From Candidatus Borrarchaeota archaeon (GTDB lineage: Archaea > Asgardarchaeota > Sifarchaeia > Borrarchaeales > Borrarchaeaceae), in the NCBI GenBank assembly GCA_016840645.1, contig JAEORY010000146.1, positions 1-8,672 of the forward strand: 8,672 bases of DNA. Reading direction: 5' to 3'. This document shows, piece by piece, positions 1 through 6,432 of this stretch. The notes under the pieces are model-generated. The model had not been told where the DNA came from. It searched no databases and saw only the letters and a program-made list of their open reading frames with translations. The translations under genes were made by a program, and so were the position numbers. The stretch's first letter is position 1. Every line of letters starts with the position of its first letter.

Positions 1-316
1 GAGGAAATGTAGACAGTTTTGTAACAAAATCACTGATTTTGGATGAGAGGACACCATTAGTTGTGATGGTAAAGTTTTTTCCGTTTGAAAGTAAAAACAA
101 AGCTGCATCTTCGATATATGGGCTTAAAAAGGGCTCTCCTCCAACGATATTGTATGATGTAATGGTAGACCATTTCTTTACAAATTTAAAGAATTCTTCG
201 CTTCGAATTTCCTTTTGGTATGCCTGAGGATCTTTTTCATATTTCTGCCAAATGTTGCACATCGAACAACGAGAATTACATTTATAGGTGATTGCGAATG
301 CGCAACTTGTTGGCAT
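1..316 (-). CDS. Radical SAM protein, N-terminal part (cut by window edge)
   Basis: Translating the minus strand gives 105 residues before the window ends. The radical SAM signature CX3CX2C is present at C13, C17 and C20 (CNSRCSMC), which would hold the 4Fe-4S cluster that cleaves S-adenosylmethionine. It is followed by the SAM-binding GGEP motif at 59-62 and a TTNG strand at 85-88. This is the layout of the MoaA/SPASM-like part of the superfamily; the substrate cannot be told because the C-terminal half is missing. The ATG at 316 is used here, but an in-frame TTG at 322 is a real alternative: the purine-rich ribosome site AGGAGGGG (333-340) lies 10 nt from the TTG and 16 nt from the ATG. The frame is intact and the CX3CX2C and GGEP motifs make the family call secure. 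Confidence 0.9.
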   Translation of the reverse strand, partial: MPTSCAFAITYKCNSRCSMCNIWQKYEKDPQAYQKEIRSEEFFKFVKKWSTITSYNIVGGEPFLSPYIEDAALFLLSNGKNFTITTNGVLSSKISDFVTKLSTFP

Positions 317-339
317 TAGCAATTGTATTCTTCCCCTCC

Positions 340-359
340 TACAATATTATACGATGTAA
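340..359 (+). repeat. Left copy of 20-bp direct repeat flanking the endonuclease cassette
   Basis: Reads TACAATATTATACGATGTAA. The right copy at 2321-2339 is the same except for one missing G. Both copies are in the same orientation, about 1.98 kb apart, and bracket the TnpB remnant and the homing endonuclease gene. This copy lies between the TATA box and ribosome site of the radical SAM gene. Confidence 0.7.
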
Positions 360-373
360 CTGTAGTGAGGTAT

Positions 374-384
374 GTTTTATATAG
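374..384 (-). promoter_or_regulatory. TATA box for the radical SAM gene
   Basis: Minus-strand CTATATAAAAC. A start about 25 nt downstream would fall near 355, leaving a leader of some 33-39 nt that contains the AGGAGGGG ribosome site. The predicted start lies inside the left copy of the 20-bp direct repeat, so this box sits on the cassette side of the repeat. The box is assigned from sequence resemblance and spacing only. Confidence 0.5.
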
Positions 385-390
385 AGGTGG

Positions 391-417
391 AAAAGAGAGG
401 AATTGAACTCCTCTTTT
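391..417 (-). terminator. Hairpin terminator after the endonuclease gene
   Basis: GAGGA and TCCTC pair around a 7-nt ATTGAAC loop, and flanking A and T runs extend the stem with a small bulge. Read on the minus strand the hairpin lies 17 nt past the stop of the endonuclease gene and ends in CTCTTTT. It separates that gene from the radical SAM promoter just downstream. Confidence 0.5.
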
Positions 418-433
418 AGAGCATCTTATCGTC

Positions 434-1999
434 CTATGAGAAGTAGTTGACATAATAGTCCCTTGATCTATATTCTCTATCTTCGACGATTTTATTTATT
501 TTGTGGTGTACCTGTTGAATTGACAGTTTTTTGAGACGTCTGTTTTCCAATTCACGTTTTTTAAATTCTAAGATTCCAAGTAAAAGAACGTCTTTGGCAA
601 TACCTTCGTGATAAGGGCTGCTGGAACTTATTTTGACGCCTTTAATAAAGTTTCCGAGTTTTAGAAAGTTTATGCATGAACTGAGAGCCAAAGTAGAAAG
701 CGCTTGGAGTCCAGCCCAATAGCCTTTTGAACGTTTTATGCTAAAATTTATGTTGAATCGCCGTGCAATTTGCTGCAGTTGTCTAGCTAAGTCGGGATGA
801 GAACATCCGATCTTCAGTTCAGGGTAGACACACCCATTCTTTCTACATACAGAAATACTTCCCTCAGTTGACGCCCAGATTCGTAGGGCAATTTGCTGTT
901 CAGTTACTGACGCAGTTCTTAGATAGTCCAGATGGGGTTGTGGTTCCTTTAAATATTCTTCAGCAGTTTGTCCATGTGCTGGCGAAGCCTTTGCATTCCC
1001 TGCAAGGTTCATTACAGCTTTTGCGATTTCGTTTGTTGACTTTCTGTAATATTCGGTGCGTAAGCAACGTGTAAAGTAGATTGAGGGTAATTCGTTGTAT
1101 TCGTAGTACATTGCATCAACAAAATAGTCATGTAAAACTTTATTGTTGCCATAGAAGCCGAGTTTATAGTACAGCCTGTATTGCTTCATACAGCCATCGC
1201 TCTGGAGGCACGGAATAATTACAGCGCGTTTCAAATCGACGCTGTCTTTATACCAGCCTTTGACTTCAGTAGTGAGTGGTGGGTGTATTTTAGGAACTTT
1301 AGTGTATTGGAAGAAGGTTGTAAGAAAGTTGTATAATTCACTGCAGGCGATTGTTTTCCAATTACGGCCACGAGACCTCGGTTTTACGTTTAATGTCTTT
1401 TTAATTTTGGAATGAATTTCGTCAGGGCAGCATTTAAGTAAAGTTATACGAGAACACTCATCGTCTTTGAGCGGCTTGAAATATTGTACGATATTACGGA
1501 GTCTCTCAAATTTTACTGGTAAGTTGTTTTTAGTGTTGATTTTTCCTTGATCAATCAGCGAATAAATGGTATCTTTGATGACGCCTAAGGTTTCAATGAT
1601 TTTAACTAACGATTGTAAGGGTATTCTCTTCCAATTATTTTCCCATTTACACACTTGACTACGACTGACCCCGATGATTTTAGCTATATCCTTTTGTATG
1701 AGGCCGTTTTTTTTCCTTAAATTCTTAAGGAATTGTCCCGCCCCAGAAACATACAAACTAGGCACTTTCGCTAGATCAAGGTAACCCTGTTCGGTAAAGA
1801 CGTCCTCTTTCAGTTCTACGTAGTATTTGCTGACCGTGGTTTCGTGCTGTAACGCTTTAAAGGTTATGGGTTCAGAGTACTCGACATTTTTCGATTTTTC
1901 TTTTATTTTTTGTATTTGGTTTTTAAGAGTGTTTTTGTGTGTTAGCACAGGACACTCAAACAGGTTCAATTGTTTTAAGACAACCATTTTTTTAACCAT
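434..1999 (-). CDS. XRE-type HTH plus two-motif LAGLIDADG homing endonuclease
   Basis: A 521-residue protein. Residues 87-138 form an XRE/Cro-type helix-turn-helix (KDIAKIIGVSRSQVCKWENN at 103-122), expected to bind DNA. The C-terminal half carries two LAGLIDADG-like motifs: AVIIPCLQSDG around 259-269 with acidic D268, and ALRIWASTEG around 371-380 with acidic E379. In this family one acidic residue per motif binds metal and cuts one strand, so a monomer with both motifs can cut double-stranded DNA alone. No intein splice junctions or host protein surround it, so it is a free-standing endonuclease gene. It overlaps the TnpB-like frame by 25 nt, suggesting coupled translation; M5 (1987) is another possible start and no strong ribosome site is seen. 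The motifs are diverged, so activity and target are inference; a regulator derived from an endonuclease is possible. Confidence 0.8.
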   Translation of the reverse strand: MVKKMVVLKQLNLFECPVLTHKNTLKNQIQKIKEKSKNVEYSEPITFKALQHETTVSKYYVELKEDVFTEQGYLDLAKVPSLYVSGAGQFLKNLRKKNGLIQKDIAKIIGVSRSQVCKWENNWKRIPLQSLVKIIETLGVIKDTIYSLIDQGKINTKNNLPVKFERLRNIVQYFKPLKDDECSRITLLKCCPDEIHSKIKKTLNVKPRSRGRNWKTIACSELYNFLTTFFQYTKVPKIHPPLTTEVKGWYKDSVDLKRAVIIPCLQSDGCMKQYRLYYKLGFYGNNKVLHDYFVDAMYYEYNELPSIYFTRCLRTEYYRKSTNEIAKAVMNLAGNAKASPAHGQTAEEYLKEPQPHLDYLRTASVTEQQIALRIWASTEGSISVCRKNGCVYPELKIGCSHPDLARQLQQIARRFNINFSIKRSKGYWAGLQALSTLALSSCINFLKLGNFIKGVKISSSSPYHEGIAKDVLLLGILEFKKRELENRRLKKLSIQQVHHKINKIVEDREYRSRDYYVNYFS

Positions 2000-2262
2000 C
2001 TCATTTTTTTGATTTTTTTGTTTTTATGCGGTCCTGCTGACTGGAGAACACGGTAGATATTCACTTTTAAAGCCCAAAATACGCTCATCAAACACTGTTG
2101 GATAGTTTTTACTTCGCCAAATCTGTCAGCAATGTATTTCTCACCGTAAAACAGCAAGTTATAACCGATCCTTTTCACTCGGTTATAGATAGTGAAGATT
2201 TCATTTAGGGTGTATTCCTGTTTTTTGTCGGGATAGATTCTAAATTTTACTGTATGTATCAT
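1975..2262 (-). pseudogene. N-terminal remnant of an IS605-type TnpB/OrfB protein
   Basis: The 95-residue frame begins MIHTVKFRIYPDKKQEYTL, matching the typical TnpB opening (K-FRIYP-KEQE), and continues with a helical segment YNRVKRIGYNLLF and TIQQCLMSV like the start of archaeal TnpB proteins. It then ends in a lysine-rich tail. Complete TnpB has about 350-450 residues with a RuvC nuclease core and a zinc ribbon; neither is present here, nor in the following gene, which instead encodes a LAGLIDADG protein. The ATG at 2262 is chosen over an upstream in-frame ATG (2388) because the homology starts there and AGGGGAAG/AGGGAAG purine runs lie just upstream. It could still be expressed as a short DNA- or RNA-binding protein, since its frame is open and its stop overlaps the next start. 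Confidence 0.6.
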
Positions 2263-2320
2263 TGCGTTTCTTCCCTTTCTTCCCCTAAAATCTCTTTTTG
2301 GCGCTTTCAGAAAATTATTA

Positions 2321-2339
2321 TACAATATTATACATGTAA
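2321..2339 (+). repeat. Right copy of direct repeat flanking the endonuclease cassette
   Basis: Reads TACAATATTATACATGTAA, matching the left copy (340-359) with a single-base deletion. Read on the minus strand it contains TATAATAT and lies about 60 nt before the start of the TnpB-like frame, so it could double as promoter sequence. A shared promoter or operator element is the main alternative to an insertion duplication. Confidence 0.7.
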
Positions 2340-2440
2340 TTTCTGGTATATATAGTTTATGATATTTATAAAGGCGAAAAAAACTCAAATGCTCTTTTAT
2401 AGTATATTCATGATAATTGGGAAATGCTTTTAAACAATAT

Positions 2441-2451
2441 AGTCTATATAA
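2441..2451 (+). promoter_or_regulatory. TATA box for the small winged-helix gene
   Basis: AGTCTATATAA. A start 25-27 nt further on falls at about the ATG (2470), which suggests a leaderless transcript; consistent with this, no ribosome site precedes the gene. A second TATA-like CTTTTAAAC at 2427-2435 would instead give a leader of about 15 nt. Confidence 0.45.
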
Positions 2452-2469
2452 CTATTCAGGGAATGGAAT

Positions 2470-2688
2470 ATGAAACGGTCAATGCTTGATATCGTTAAAA
2501 TACTTTTTGAAACTCTCGATGAAAATGGGTCAAATCCATTTATTCGCACCAAAGAGATCGTTGAGAAAACCGGCATAAGTCATCGTTCTCTAAAGCCGCT
2601 TGTCGAATTGATTCAGTTTATCCAAAAACAAAAACCCCTAAACTTTCTCCAACAATCGTCAAGAGTAACACTCTATTTTCTTGAGTGA
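2470..2688 (+). CDS. Small winged-helix-like protein, 72 aa
   Basis: A 72-residue basic protein. Residues 5-16 form a first helix (MLDIVKILFETL), residues 25-50 read as a helix-turn-helix (TKEIVEKTGISHRSLKPLVE), and the end, QQSSRVTLYFLE, could be the wing strand. This is the size and pattern of a minimal winged-helix DNA-binding domain, so a small transcription factor is likely. It reads away from the endonuclease cassette, is monocistronic, and is followed by a hairpin at 2713-2731. I do not recognise a specific family. Absence of a ribosome site with a TATA box about 23 nt upstream points to leaderless expression. Confidence 0.6.
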   Translation: MKRSMLDIVKILFETLDENGSNPFIRTKEIVEKTGISHRSLKPLVELIQFIQKQKPLNFLQQSSRVTLYFLE

Positions 2689-2712
2689 GGAGGACGTTTC
2701 TTAAAAGGTTAC

Positions 2713-2731
2713 AACCTACAAGGAGTAGGTT
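2713..2731 (+). terminator. Hairpin after the small winged-helix gene
   Basis: AACCTAC and GTAGGTT form a perfect 7-bp stem around a 5-nt loop AAGGA, 25 nt past the stop at 2688. No long T-run follows directly, so it may be a 3'-end stabilising structure rather than a true terminator. Confidence 0.4.
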
Positions 2732-2993
2732 CTTAGAACATATGTCCAAATTGAACTCCCCAAACAACTTACTAAACAAACAGTACGGAAAATTCATTAT
2801 AACAACGCTATAACAATTGAAGATTTATGGATGAAGCATCATAACATCTTCGTGGTCATAAAACGAACTATAAAAATAAAGTGGACAATGAGAGTGAATT
2901 TAAAGTTATAAAATTAGCATTATAACCCCTTTTTCTTCTTTTATAAGAAATTCTGCATAATATAATTCGTTTTACTTTCACTCATCTCTCAAT

Positions 2994-3003
2994 AGTATTT
3001 AAG
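2994..3003 (+). promoter_or_regulatory. TATA box for radA
   Basis: AGTATTTAAG, about 25 nt before a predicted start near 3023. That leaves a leader of roughly 19 nt that includes the ribosome site at 3032-3038. Confidence 0.5.
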
Positions 3004-3031
3004 GTAAGAAACGTTCACATTACATACGCAA

Positions 3032-3038
3032 AGGTGAT
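3032..3038 (+). promoter_or_regulatory. Ribosome binding site of radA
   Basis: AGGTGAT three nucleotides before ATG at 3042 matches the archaeal 16S rRNA 3' end complement and fixes the radA start. Confidence 0.6.
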
Positions 3039-3041
3039 AGT

Positions 3042-3977
3042 ATGGTTGAATTAGAGGAACTGCCCGGTGTAGGTCCCGCTACAGCAGCGAAATTGAAAGA
3101 AGCAGGATTCGCTTCTCTCGAAACATTAGCTGTCGCTTCACCCAAAGAACTGTCTACAACTGTGGATATTGGCGAAAGCACAGCCCAAAAGATAATACAA
3201 TCGGCGCGAGAACAATTGGAGATCGGTTATTCCACCGCCTTGGAATTTTATGAGGTTCGCAAAGTTGTTGGGCGTATAACCACAGGTAGTGAACAATTGG
3301 ACGCGGTACTAGGCGGCGGCATAGAAACTAATGGTATTACCGAATTCTACGGACCATTTCGATCGGGCAAGACACAAATTTGCCACGAACTATGTATAAA
3401 GACCCAACTTCCTCCTGAAAACGGAGGATTAGGCGGCGGAGCCTTGTATGTTGATACAGAGGGTACTTTCCGTCCGGAGCGCCTTGTTCAAATGATGGAA
3501 AAAGAAGATCTTGAGATTGATTCTGCATTACAAAATGTTGTCTATGCAAGGGCGTATAATAGTGATCATCAGATTTTGCTTATAGAAGAAGCCCCCAATA
3601 TCATTCAGGAAAAAAACATTAAACTGGTTGTAGTTGATGCCCTGACCAGTTACTTCAGAAGCGAATACATTGGGCGCGGTACACTAGCAGAAAGACAGCA
3701 GAAACTTAATAAGCACTTGCATCAACTGCTTCGTCTTGCAGAAGTTCATCATTTAGCGGTAGTGGTGGCCAACCAGGTGATGGCTAGACCGGATATGTTC
3801 TTTGGTGACCCTACAGCCCCAGTCGGTGGACATATAGTTGCTCATGCCTGTACCACGCGCGTTTACCTACGTAAATCCAAGGGCGATCGCCGCGTTGCAA
3901 GAGTAGTCGATAGTCCCTGCCTTCCCGAAGCTGAAGCTGTATTTGTGATCAAGGAAGATGGTATTGGAGACCCCTGA
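3042..3977 (+). CDS. radA: RadA, archaeal DNA repair and recombination recombinase
   Basis: RadA forms filaments on single-stranded DNA and carries out ATP-dependent strand exchange in homologous recombination. The 311 residues match the usual archaeal length. Residues 1-58 form the N-terminal helix-hairpin-helix domain (LEELPGVGPATAAKLKEAGF). The linker YSTALEF (63-69) corresponds to the polymerisation segment that docks into the neighbouring subunit. The core has Walker A GPFRSGKT (104-111), Walker B LVVVD (195-199), the ALTSYFRSEY segment after it, the DNA-binding L2 region (about 248-268, MARPDMFFGDPTAPVGG) and an ATP-cap region SPCLPEAEAVF near 291. Walker A has P and R where most RadA proteins have E and G (GEFGSGKT); the lysine and threonine that contact ATP are kept. 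It is monocistronic with its own promoter, ribosome site and terminator. The C-terminus is complete (DGIGDP). Confidence 0.97.
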   Translation: MVELEELPGVGPATAAKLKEAGFASLETLAVASPKELSTTVDIGESTAQKIIQSAREQLEIGYSTALEFYEVRKVVGRITTGSEQLDAVLGGGIETNGITEFYGPFRSGKTQICHELCIKTQLPPENGGLGGGALYVDTEGTFRPERLVQMMEKEDLEIDSALQNVVYARAYNSDHQILLIEEAPNIIQEKNIKLVVVDALTSYFRSEYIGRGTLAERQQKLNKHLHQLLRLAEVHHLAVVVANQVMARPDMFFGDPTAPVGGHIVAHACTTRVYLRKSKGDRRVARVVDSPCLPEAEAVFVIKEDGIGDP

Positions 3978-4000
3978 AACTTAAAACAAAGCAATAAACA

Positions 4001-4032
4001 TAAGATAATCTTACACAAATTTTTTCTTCTTT
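4001..4032 (+). terminator. Terminator after radA
   Basis: The 13-nt palindrome TAAGATAATCTTA (4001-4013) is followed by a T-rich run (4020-4033), 23 nt past the radA stop. Because radA and the minus-strand frame at 4033 converge here, the palindrome may serve both transcripts. Confidence 0.5.
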
Positions 4033-4317
4033 CTATTTAAAAACTGGAATTTTTATAGAAATAACCGCACCTTTGACCTTTATTGAATGTCTTTGGGATG
4101 ATCCTTCATCTATGATCTTAGATATCTCTTTAACTATCTTGTTTACTTGTACGTTTTCTTGAGTTTCTTCCATAAGCTGTGGAACGAACAGTTCTATGTA
4201 TACTTCTTTTTCAGTGGTGTTTACGCCAATTAATCTTGTATTTTCGATTTTTGAAAGCTGAAAAAGGATTTCTTTTATGATGGCTTCCTCCTTGTTGAGA
4301 TGGATGTCTATGCAATC
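4033..4317 (-). CDS. Hypothetical protein, about 90 aa, without a standard start codon
   Basis: On the minus strand an open frame of up to 94 codons runs from just after a TAA (4318-4320) to a TAG at 4033-4035. It reads like a real globular protein: strand-helix IDIHLNKEEAIIKEILFQL, two strands with RLIGVNTTEKEVYIELFVP, a helix KIVKEISKIIDE, and a final strand pair HSIKVKGAVISIKIPVF. No ATG or GTG or TTG occurs in frame before the conserved-looking part; the only internal ATG (in LMEE) is halfway through. A TATA-like box at 4330-4338 would place transcription start near an ATA codon at 4309-4311. So it is either a leaderless gene with a non-standard start, a gene with its start mutated or mis-sequenced, or a 5'-truncated remnant. 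I do not recognise the family. Confidence 0.5.
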   Translation of the reverse strand, partial: DCIDIHLNKEEAIIKEILFQLSKIENTRLIGVNTTEKEVYIELFVPQLMEETQENVQVNKIVKEISKIIDEGSSQRHSIKVKGAVISIKIPVFK

Positions 4318-4329
4318 TTAACAAGCTAA

Positions 4330-4338
4330 GTTAAAAAT
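4330..4338 (-). promoter_or_regulatory. TATA-like box before the startless frame
   Basis: Minus-strand TTTTTAAC, about 25 nt before the ATA codon at 4309-4311. Spacing is right for leaderless transcription, but the box is a weak match and the gene itself is uncertain. Confidence 0.3.
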
Positions 4339-4440
4339 GCTTCTTCGTGAAAATCTAACTCTACTATTAAGGAGATCATCCACAATCTAGAAAAGAAATG
4401 ATTGTAATTAGTCCATCTAGAATCTATTAGCCAAAACATC

Positions 4441-4449
4441 ATATTAAGT
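4441..4449 (+). promoter_or_regulatory. TATA box for the GH57 operon
   Basis: ATATTAAGT. A start about 25 nt on falls near 4470, giving a leader of only a few nucleotides before ATG 4476. A GTGGAG sequence at 4465-4470 could act as a weak ribosome site if transcription begins slightly earlier. Confidence 0.4.
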
Positions 4450-4475
4450 ATTGAAAAAAACTTCGTGGAGTTTAA

Positions 4476-5684
4476 ATGACAGATATCGCATTATTACTTC
4501 ATTTTCATTATCCTACATACGGACCTGACGAAATCTTTTTCGAGATTTGTCAAAAGTGCTATGAAAGGCTGCTGTACTTAATTAGAGACTTAGAGCACAA
4601 TTTTAGCCCAGTTAGAATCACCGCAAATATTACTGGTGCGTTATTAAAATGGTTTGAGAGGAAAAGAGATGATCTTTTCAGTCTGATAGGGGAATTAGTT
4701 GATTCCCAGGTTCTTGAATTGATGACTTCCCCCTTTCATCAGGCCCCTCCAATCTTTACACCAAATGGGCTTTTAAAAGAACAAATTTTTCATCATCTAA
4801 AAATGATCCGCGACTCCTTTGGGGTTACGCCAACAGGATTTTTTCCCCCAGAATTGATTTTTGCAAAAGATATTTTGTCCATATTATCAGAATTAAAACT
4901 TAGTTATACTATTGTGGATGGAGATCCCATCGCTTTTGACAAGCAAGATCTTGGGGGGATTTATAATTGTGAGTTCTACGGGACAGAAATGAAGCTTTTC
5001 CCGAGAAATCGGGACCTGAGTTACGCATTAAGTCATGGATGGCCTCGTGCCGAACAAATACTTGATAAGGTAACACACAAGAATCATCTTTCTCCTTTAC
5101 TTATTGCACTTGATGCAGAAACCTTTGGATATTATCGTTCGGATGTCTATTTTTCATTACTATGGCATATTTTTGAAAAAGAATCACAAAGAACAGACAT
5201 CTCTATTTGGCATGCAAATGACATTCTGAATAAATCCCCAGTCGTAGGATCATATTCCTTTGATGGTATCACAACATGGGCTGAAGACCTGAGTATTTTC
5301 TTTGCTGACAGCTTTTTTCACAAAATGTGGATTCGCAGAAATGCAGTATTGATGAGATATCAATGTGTTGAACTACTCTATTTTAAGTTAGAAAACTTAT
5401 TAGAAAACTTCATTAAGCACAAAAAACCAATTTATAATGCTGATTCCTTGTTTCAGCAACTCATCGCTATAAAACTTAATCAAATAGATAAATACAGATG
5501 GCTGATTTATCGTCGTTTGTTAGATATTGGGCTTTTTCACAAAAAGTACTCTAACGCTCACACACGAGATGTATTTTACCAAGATTGTGAAAAGATTCTC
5601 TATGAGTTAGGATGGACAGAAAGACAACTGGATGATCTGTGGAAGTCTATACAATTAGATGCTTCATATGGACATAAAAAATGA
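4476..5684 (+). CDS. Glycoside hydrolase family 57 protein (alpha-amylase-like)
   Basis: GH57 enzymes hydrolyse or transfer alpha-linked glucans with a (beta/alpha)7 barrel. The conserved regions appear in order in this 402-residue protein: LLLHFHYP (7-13) for region 1, GFFPPE (121-126) for region 3 with E126 as the expected nucleophile, and LLIALDAETFGYY (208-220) for region 4 with D213 as the expected acid/base. A GSYSFDGITTWAED segment (258-271) matches region 5, followed by a helical C-terminal part. LDAETFG resembles the DYETFG form found in GH57 alpha-amylase-like proteins, but the substrate is not settled; a glucanotransferase is possible. There is no signal peptide, so it is cytoplasmic. 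The stop overlaps the next start by 4 nt (ATGA, 5681-5684), so the two are co-translated. Confidence 0.85.
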   Translation: MTDIALLLHFHYPTYGPDEIFFEICQKCYERLLYLIRDLEHNFSPVRITANITGALLKWFERKRDDLFSLIGELVDSQVLELMTSPFHQAPPIFTPNGLLKEQIFHHLKMIRDSFGVTPTGFFPPELIFAKDILSILSELKLSYTIVDGDPIAFDKQDLGGIYNCEFYGTEMKLFPRNRDLSYALSHGWPRAEQILDKVTHKNHLSPLLIALDAETFGYYRSDVYFSLLWHIFEKESQRTDISIWHANDILNKSPVVGSYSFDGITTWAEDLSIFFADSFFHKMWIRRNAVLMRYQCVELLYFKLENLLENFIKHKKPIYNADSLFQQLIAIKLNQIDKYRWLIYRRLLDIGLFHKKYSNAHTRDVFYQDCEKILYELGWTERQLDDLWKSIQLDASYGHKK

Positions 5685-6421
5685 AAAACGATCTTTTTGA
5701 GGCACATAAAGTGGTTCGTGGTGTCATTTATTCAGTTATTGACGAAACCATTGGACCTCAACCTATTTATTGGCATCCTGATGCTTTAGATGAAAACTTT
5801 GTTAACGATAAGGTCATTAAAATCATGACGATTTGTTTCATAGGTGTAGAAGAAAAAGGAAAAACATCTAGTGTGGAGGGTAAGTCTATTATTCCATTCC
5901 CTATGGAACAGTTTATTTCATTCGCTTATTATTTCTATATTGAAAATCCTGAGAAAAGAGGCGGTGTAGTTCCTGCCACTGTTTCAATTCTTGTCGAGAG
6001 GAGATATTTGTCACTTCTGTATGAAAAAGCATGGATATTTACACATCGAATTGTGCCTATCGTGAAAGCGATAAAGAAGGGGCATCCCTTTCAAGAACTT
6101 ATTGATGATTTGTACAACTTCCTTGGATCAGAACTTGATGCTAAGCAAATCAGTCCACCACTGGATCAAAAAGAAAAAATGCTTATATACGAACTGACCT
6201 CTTTAAAACCTATCATTATCAGCACGCGCCTTGACCTTCTTACCAGTTATATACCTTATCTTCCTTCAAATATTGTTCAAAAGATTCTTCCACTTCTTAC
6301 TGAGGGGGAATTGACAATTCGAGAAATCTCAAAAAGGACAGATTTATCCGTGACAGAAACTATTAATTCAATTGAATTTCTTAGAGAAAAGGGTCTAGTT
6401 GCATTAAAAACAGAAACTTAA
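5681..6421 (+). CDS. Longin-like domain plus winged-helix protein
   Basis: A 246-residue soluble protein, second gene of the operon (4-nt overlap with the GH57 gene). Residues 11-110 alternate strands and helices: VVRGVIYSVID, then GPQPIYWHP (25-33), KVIKIMTICFIG (44-55), and a strand pair from 98-107. The ID-x-x-GPxPIYW-P opening resembles longin/roadblock-type domains of small-GTPase partners that are abundant in Asgard archaea. The C-terminus (about 200-245) is a winged helix: ILPLLTEGELTIREISKRTD, then a recognition helix SVTETINSIEFLREKGLVAL. The likely job is regulatory, perhaps signal-dependent DNA binding or an adaptor linked to glucan metabolism. The longin assignment rests on pattern only; the winged helix is firmer. 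No transmembrane segment is evident. Confidence 0.6.
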   Translation: MKNDLFEAHKVVRGVIYSVIDETIGPQPIYWHPDALDENFVNDKVIKIMTICFIGVEEKGKTSSVEGKSIIPFPMEQFISFAYYFYIENPEKRGGVVPATVSILVERRYLSLLYEKAWIFTHRIVPIVKAIKKGHPFQELIDDLYNFLGSELDAKQISPPLDQKEKMLIYELTSLKPIIISTRLDLLTSYIPYLPSNIVQKILPLLTEGELTIREISKRTDLSVTETINSIEFLREKGLVALKTET

Positions 6422-6432
6422 AAGATTTATTC

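Larger units (their letters stand above)
340..2339 (-). mobile_element. Putative mobile cassette: TnpB remnant plus LAGLIDADG endonuclease between direct repeats
   Basis: The segment is bounded by two direct repeats (340-359 and 2321-2339) and contains only genes of mobile-DNA type: the N-terminal piece of a TnpB-like protein and an HTH-LAGLIDADG endonuclease, both on the minus strand, closed by a terminator-like hairpin at 391-417. Collapsing the two repeats would join the radical SAM ribosome site to another TATA-like box (2347-2354) at a suitable distance, which fits insertion into a promoter region. No transposase (TnpA or integrase) is present and IS200/IS605 elements normally do not duplicate their target, so the mechanism is unclear. 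Boundaries are inferred from the repeats alone. Confidence 0.4.
2689..3041 (+). other. Gene-free stretch before radA
   Basis: Holds the hairpin at 2713-2731, a T-rich stretch at 2928-2941 that could end transcription, and the radA promoter and ribosome site at the right end. An AGGAGGA ribosome-site-like sequence at 2691-2697 has no start codon behind it. A frame at 2729-2911 stays open for 60 codons but has no start near its beginning and no recognisable motif. Nothing else is seen on either strand. Confidence 0.6.

Noticed and set aside
39..227. 62-residue plus-strand frame at the left end
   Set aside because: It is the antisense of the radical SAM gene, whose CX3CX2C and GGEP motifs are clear.
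395..420. T-arm-like sequence of a tRNA (AGTTCAATT flanked by complementary bases) on the minus strand
   Set aside because: No acceptor, D or anticodon arm lies upstream at the needed spacing, the T-stem has a mismatch, and the position right after a stop codon fits a terminator hairpin better.
868..1074. Plus-strand frame within the endonuclease gene
   Set aside because: Antisense shadow of the LAGLIDADG region with no independent signal.
2729..2911. 60-codon open frame on the plus strand upstream of radA
   Set aside because: No start codon near its beginning (first ATG at 2831), no motif, and no promoter or ribosome site in place; likely chance or an unrecognisable remnant.
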